A DNA stretch of 64,000 bases from NCBI GenBank assembly GCA_936450465.1, contig OW388305.1, positions 38,387,187-38,451,186 of the forward strand, read 5' to 3'. Of the stretch, positions 58,618 through 64,000 are shown piece after piece; position 1 is the first letter of the stretch, and the number at the start of each line of letters is the position of its first letter. A model generated the notes under the pieces. The model had not been told where the DNA came from. It saw nothing but the letters and a program-made list of their open reading frames with translations, and did not search any database. A program made the translations under genes and the position numbers. Source of the stretch: Gibbula magus (lineage: Eukaryota; Mollusca; Gastropoda; Trochida; Trochidae).

Positions 58618-58882
58618 TCACCGACTGTTTTTAAATCACAGCTCAAAACTCATCTATTTTCTAGCTATTATTCATAGATTCTATTTTCATAATTTTTTAC
58701 CCATAGACTCTAATGATTAATATCCTTACTCAATGCTACCAGTATTACTTTTAGGCATTATTCTATAGTATTTCATCTCATCACCTTAAATTTTCTTATT
58801 TTCAATGCGCTTTGAGCATGCACCTTGTGTATGGATATAGCGCTTTATAAACGCCCATTATTATTATTATTATTATTATTAT
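58618..58882 (+). mobile_element. LINE 3' end (L2/CR1-like) with (ATT)n tail
   Basis: TVFKSQLKTHLFSSYYS followed by a stop is read at about 58624-58677. FKS-x-LKTHLF at the very C-terminus is characteristic of L2/CR1-group LINE proteins. The 3' untranslated part contains TGCGCTTTGAGCATGCAC and GGATATAGCGCTTTATAA and ends in an ATT microsatellite (58856-58882), as such elements do. Only the final part of the coding region survives, so this is a strongly 5'-truncated insertion. Confidence 0.82.
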
Positions 58883-61800
58883 GCTAATCTTCATTATGGC
58901 AACAAGGACGTATATGTTTTTGACTTCAACGGTTTGATGTTCAAAACACAGGTGTATTTATAGAATCATCAAGATCATGCATCGAGGAGGTTTAAGGTAT
59001 TTATTATATTTCATTACATTTTAATTTTCCATTTGACATGTGTGTTTAATTGACCATTTTCCATTTTCGCGAAACAAGTTGGTTTAGAGTGACGTCCCTT
59101 TGAAAGGTCACGTGAATGCAGACAAGCCGTCAAATGTTGCGATAATTCAGTTTAACGTTATTTTGGTCACCTTTTCACGCTCGGCTCGGTCTAAACATAC
59201 CATACCACGAACATTGACGTGTGTCTAAGGATTAACCATCAAAAGAACTCGCTTGAAAAAGTAAACAATAGCAGTTATTTTCCTTGAAATTATCAAATGA
59301 ACAAGGCTACATATATGGTGGTATTTACCTTATAACGGCATCATAGACCTACATATTATCACATGTATTTTGTTTATGAATAATACATGACATCATAAGT
59401 ATGGTAGTGCTTTAAATTTATTTAAAACTTTTGTGAATAGCCTACATCAAGAAAGATTAACCTACCGACCCGACAACGCTCATAATTTAAATTCTGTCCA
59501 ATTTAATTTGGTTGTATTTTTCAACAGACAAAACGTTATAATTCATTTAATTTATGTAATAAAAAATAAAAATGAAAATAGGTCCTCATTGTTTGAGGGA
59601 AAATAAGTTTATTAGGCTGAACATTTTGATCTGCAGTTTGTTTCCACTTCTTATCAATCTATTGTTAAATTAAATATCATATTCATGATGTTCATGAGTG
59701 ACTGGGCGATAGTCACAATTTAAGAAGGGCATATAGTGGCTACTTTTAAAAAAAAAATTCATGTCGAGCTTTCATCTGTGAAGAATTCAAAAGAAAACGT
59801 TACAATAGTTATGTTTATGAAAAGGTATGTTTAATTGACATTCCGAAGAAGATATATACATGTGACAAACTCAAAACGAATTTTCAATTTCTGGAGACAT
59901 GTACATGTCCCTTACCTGAAATAGTTTTGACATGCACTTACGTGGGTCATTAACTTAAATGAATGGATTTGAAAATATCTATAGATTAATTTCTTACAGT
60001 TAAAGATAATCTTAAATATTGTATAGGCTGTATGCGTTACAAGACCTAAAGCACCAACCTCTTTTGTTACATTATATACACTTTGTAAGATATGATTCAG
60101 TGTCTATTAAGTTGATAAAAAAAGTGAAATAAACAGAAACGCCTTAATAAACATGCAAGATCTCGTCAACATAAATGTGCAGTGCTACATACATTTAAAT
60201 TACAACAAGTTCATATTAAACGATGAATTTATTACTCAGAATTAAAAATTAAAAATATAAATCTTCGTTCCATTGCACAATACAATACAGGACTTGCACT
60301 TTAATATTTTGCTTGTAAATAGAATATTTAGACTTGAATTAAAGTTAATGTTGTGCATTTTTCATTTGATTTGTTATGAAGACTGGATTGTAGAAAACGT
60401 AATGATTTTCCCTGAACGGTGCTTACGTCATAACGTGTTCCACTGAGGTGATTATATTGACCTTTTACCCTACATATATATATGTAATGTTCAATTTAAT
60501 CAACTAAGCAATCAACACATTCTAAAGTTCTTCATCTTTTGGTTAGATACTTGTATTATCTAGACAACCGCACACTTCTACAATAGCTAGTATACATCCG
60601 TACAATTTTCATCAACATCTAACCAAAGCGTTGCTGTATATAACAGTAATAATTATGGCTATATCCAATGTTTTCTATACCTTTTAAACACTACCCCCGT
60701 GCCGGACGTAAGTTGTCTTGTTGTGATGGATGCAATTTTGCCAATAAATATCAATCGCCGCGATACTGCCGAACCGTCGTAAAACAATAACTCACTCCAA
60801 AAAGCATTTCATACATCTTTGTTTGATACATAAACACAGTTTATGAGAGTTAATTGATTTTTTAAAAACTTATTTTTTTAATAAAAGCAAACCCTCTTTT
60901 AGGATCTGGCTTTGTGTTTATGGAAAACCAAAACATGTTTTGAGAAATCCCCAAAAGAAAAAAAAGAACGCACATCTTCAATGTTTGTCATTCGAGTTTC
61001 TAAAACAAAACGAAAACACACACATGCTCCATGAGGATATTTTAAAGGATACCTTCAGTGTTGTAGCGGACGAATATTCATGTAATGTTTGGACAAATGT
61101 CAACATGAAGAAACACACACAAATATATCATACGTAAAATATATGTCATTGTACACACCTAAAATGATCGTTTGGACTTGTATACACTATTTGAACGTTA
61201 ACATTTCTGAAGGTTGAAAGCTACAATTTTCATAATTATGAATGAACGAAATTAAATTTCTGCATGTAGGACTTCTTTACATATACCGCATTTGGAAAAA
61301 AAATCTGCAAATGTTGTAGGGTTATTTATAGTGAATGTATTCGGGGTCTAATCTGAATCCACACTTTTCATGTTATTCTTCATTTTCAGAAATAGTGTAA
61401 TTTCCCACTTATTTCTTTGATACTCGTACGTTATTCATAAACCTGAAAGACATCTAAAAAAGTGAATATTGTACCAATGCTGATCTACATTGTTTTTGGA
61501 ATGAGATTACTCATATAGCGAATATGAAATCGCTAGAAATCTATATTATTCAATGGCTTATGAGTAATTTTATTTTGAGTGAAGATAATATAGCAATACA
61601 TACAAATTTATTTTCAGATAATTGGCTTGATAAGTTGTGACATGACGATAAGTTACCATACATTACGGAAACTGCAACGGCCATAATGTTTTGATGAATA
61701 TTTTCATAAATCATTCAGGAATCATACGTGTATTAACAACTTTTAAAAATGTGTAGCTTGGCATATTGAGTTTCCTTTTCAAATAATAAATGCCGAATTT

Positions 61801-63941
61801 CTGTGAACAGTGAAAAACATTTGATTAATATAGGACATATATATTTACGGTGCCAATAGCAAACATCACCATGATAAAACTGCGTAGGCCCTATGTAGGC
61901 CTATGATACTACTTAAAATTTTGTTGACGTCTAAACAACCGTCAAAACATTTACACTGAGATTATATAATCTAGCTGATAAGGGCGGAAAACTCTTAACG
62001 TCAAAACTGGAAAATTGTCAATTGAGAGAATATAATTGATTAGTTTTGAAATGATTCCAAACAATCAAGATTTCATTTTATAATAAGTTTTGTTAATATC
62101 ATGTCCGAACACTTTAACCTCCAATTTTCAACAAGTTAACCGTAATTGAAGCCTCAGTTTGTCCAAAGTGAAATATCTTTAAGTCACTTATTTCATGACA
62201 CTGTATTACTCATCGTTTTCAGTTTACTTACAATTCAGTTCATTTCATTTCCCGAAAAAAATTGGTGATACTTAAGAATAGAATGTCATTGTGCGTTTGC
62301 AATGGAAAATGAACGATGTTAAAGCGTCATTCAAACTGATGTGAGCGAAGCGAATTTCGAAGTTTGAATTTTTAGAAATAGTTTCTATTGGAATATGTTT
62401 TCAATAGAAGACATAGTATGATCTCGATTTCAATTGAAGCAACACGAAAGAAGAAAACGCGAAGATAAATTGTTCCAAAAAAGAATCACAATTTTCATAA
62501 TACCCTTAACCAAGGTCAATTATTGACATTTATTTAGCCAAAAAAGTAAATGTTATAATATATTCGTGTATAAAAAATACACACCGACTTAAATAATCCT
62601 TTCGTCTGTTATCTATAAACAAATATTGAGTAGCTATATTATTTTGACACGCTTTGGTTACGGCGATTGCATGTACAAAGGATGAATGTTTTGCAATACA
62701 TTTCATTCCAATCAGCTGATGTTGGGGTAACAGGAAACCGTACTTGCTGAAAACAAATATAGTAATTGTTGGCAGGGACCATTAGGGTACCTCGAAACAG
62801 TTTGACTGTCACAAATAAGGACGCACAGTCGTTTGAACCGTTGTCCGTATTACTTCTTGTTAAGTATCTGGAGAATGTTTTTACATTTTTTTAAACGACT
62901 GTCTTCAAAAAGAATCAAACAAGATTTTTGATAGCGAGAGAGAAAGTAGTTCACACGACTTTGAAAAGTTTCACAAAGTATACACGAAATAAACCAGTAA
63001 ATTTAGCTCACATGACCATGCTCTCGACAAAACAAAATTCGGGAATATGTGTAAATTACATGAGAATACACAAACAAATATGTAAAATTAAATAAACATT
63101 TCAAGATTGCGAACATCACATCACAATGCATTTTCGATGAATCAAATATATCATTAATAAACTTAGCTTAGCAAGATTTTATTTAAGTTACGTTTTTCTG
63201 TAGATAGTATTTTTACTTTCCATAAATTCATTGGATCTACAGCTGTATATACAAAAATAGTGAGGTAATTCTGATTGTCGATAAAGTAAAAGTGGGTCAC
63301 ATTTAAACAGATGGTGAAGTTTATCTCCGACAAAAGTGTAGTCCGACAGATTACACACTTTTTATCTGGGAAAGTTTTCGAACGACCAACTTAGGAAAAT
63401 CAATAGGGATAAACATGTATTTTGGAAGACACGATAAGGCTCAAAATCCACATTATTTGGTAAGATAGGTTAAAAGAGGATTTGCGACTCTGTAACAGGG
63501 AATTATTCCATGTATGTATTTATTGATCTGTGAGGATCTGTTCGACAAAGAAACTATCAAGGCGCTTTTAAAAGATGAGAAGCTTAAAGGATAAGTACAT
63601 GTACAGCTGATAAAACGAATTTATGGGGAATTGTATTTAAAGCGGATTTCCAGTAACTAACATTCTTACAAATCACATATTTATATACATAAATTTTCTT
63701 TGTTCATGCACTAATCATTCTGTGCTAGAATGGCGGGTCTGGTAAGCTGTGAATAGAATGGATCTCTAGGATAAAGGGAACAGATAAATATTTTCCATAT
63801 CCAATGGGGTCAAATGCGGATGAGGTTTTCATTTTTTCATTTGAGGAGGCCTGAGTGTATTTTGTGTCAATTTGCATACATGTACATCGATGCGTTCATT
63901 TGAAGAACACTTAAAAATTTGATGAACCGGAAAGACCCAAA
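58883..63941. other. 5 kb of AT-rich DNA with no supported gene
   Basis: No repeat with readable ends, RNA gene or coding frame was found. The 65-codon frame at 60940-61137 is not distinguishable from chance. Confidence 0.45.
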
Positions 63942-64000
63942 CCCCCCCCCCCCACCACCCCCCCCCCACCACCCCACCACCCCCCCCCCCCCCACCCCCC
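63942..64000. repeat. C-rich (C)n/(CCA)n tract at the window edge
   Basis: Almost pure C with ACC interruptions from 63942 to the last base. Probably a low-complexity tract that continues beyond the window. Confidence 0.9.

Noticed and set aside
63942..64000. C-rich end as a telomere
   Set aside because: Animal telomeres are TTAGGG/CCCTAA type; this tract is C and CCA only.

Overview
Organism and overall character. The window is AT-rich (about one third G+C), gene-poor and crowded with small non-autonomous DNA transposons, decayed non-LTR retrotransposons, tRNA-derived SINE pieces, microsatellites and minisatellites. There are no operons and no dense bacterial-type coding. This is animal nuclear DNA. 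The mixture (TTAA-flanked elements with TIRs such as AGGGGCAGTAGCACG, microsatellite-tailed LINE ends, SINE heads) suggests a marine invertebrate, most likely a bivalve mollusc. That assignment is inference from repeat style and has not been searched.

Protein-coding content. Only two reading frames look like real host genes. (1) Plus strand 54613-55689: a secreted protein of about 358 residues with a signal peptide, five N-glycosylation sequons and spaced hydrophobic/aromatic strands resembling the blades of a degenerate YWTD-type beta-propeller; AATAAA lies 36 bases past the stop. (2) Minus strand 18613-18930: a 105-residue charged protein of unknown function in a locally GC-richer stretch. 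All other long open frames are low-complexity, lie inside repeats, or cannot be told from chance.

Layout. 0-9 kb: 172-bp tandem repeat, first TTAA element, foldback elements, a long palindromic repeat (3.4-4.9 kb), an (AAAT)n tract, a Mutator-like MITE with 9-bp target duplication (6.16-6.55 kb), and a Tc1/mariner-type element nested in a TTAA element (7.8-9.06 kb). 9-16 kb: mostly unique DNA, a 607-bp TIR element, a 490-bp TTAA element and a broken reverse transcriptase (15.8-16.8 kb). 17-33 kb: palindromic elements, the 105-residue ORF, a GC-rich TA-flanked element, TTAA elements, a tRNA-Leu-like sequence, a perfect 84-bp-arm hairpin, a minus-strand LINE 3' end (26.7-27.3 kb), two related TTAA elements joined tail to tail, and a SINE. 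33-50 kb: degenerate and large tandem arrays (GAT array 35.0-36.8 kb, 24-bp array 46.3-48.3 kb, 44-bp array with a 396-bp higher-order period 48.5-49.9 kb), a CpG-rich segment (37.4-38.1 kb), and further TTAA, TA-flanked and Harbinger-type MITEs. 50-64 kb: two more LINE 3' ends, the secreted-protein gene, long quiet AT-rich DNA and a C-rich tract at the very end.

How it fits together. The window is best read as intergenic DNA built by waves of cut-and-paste element insertion, with transposases supplied from elsewhere: no intact transposase or reverse transcriptase is present here. Nesting and target-site duplications give relative ages for several insertions.
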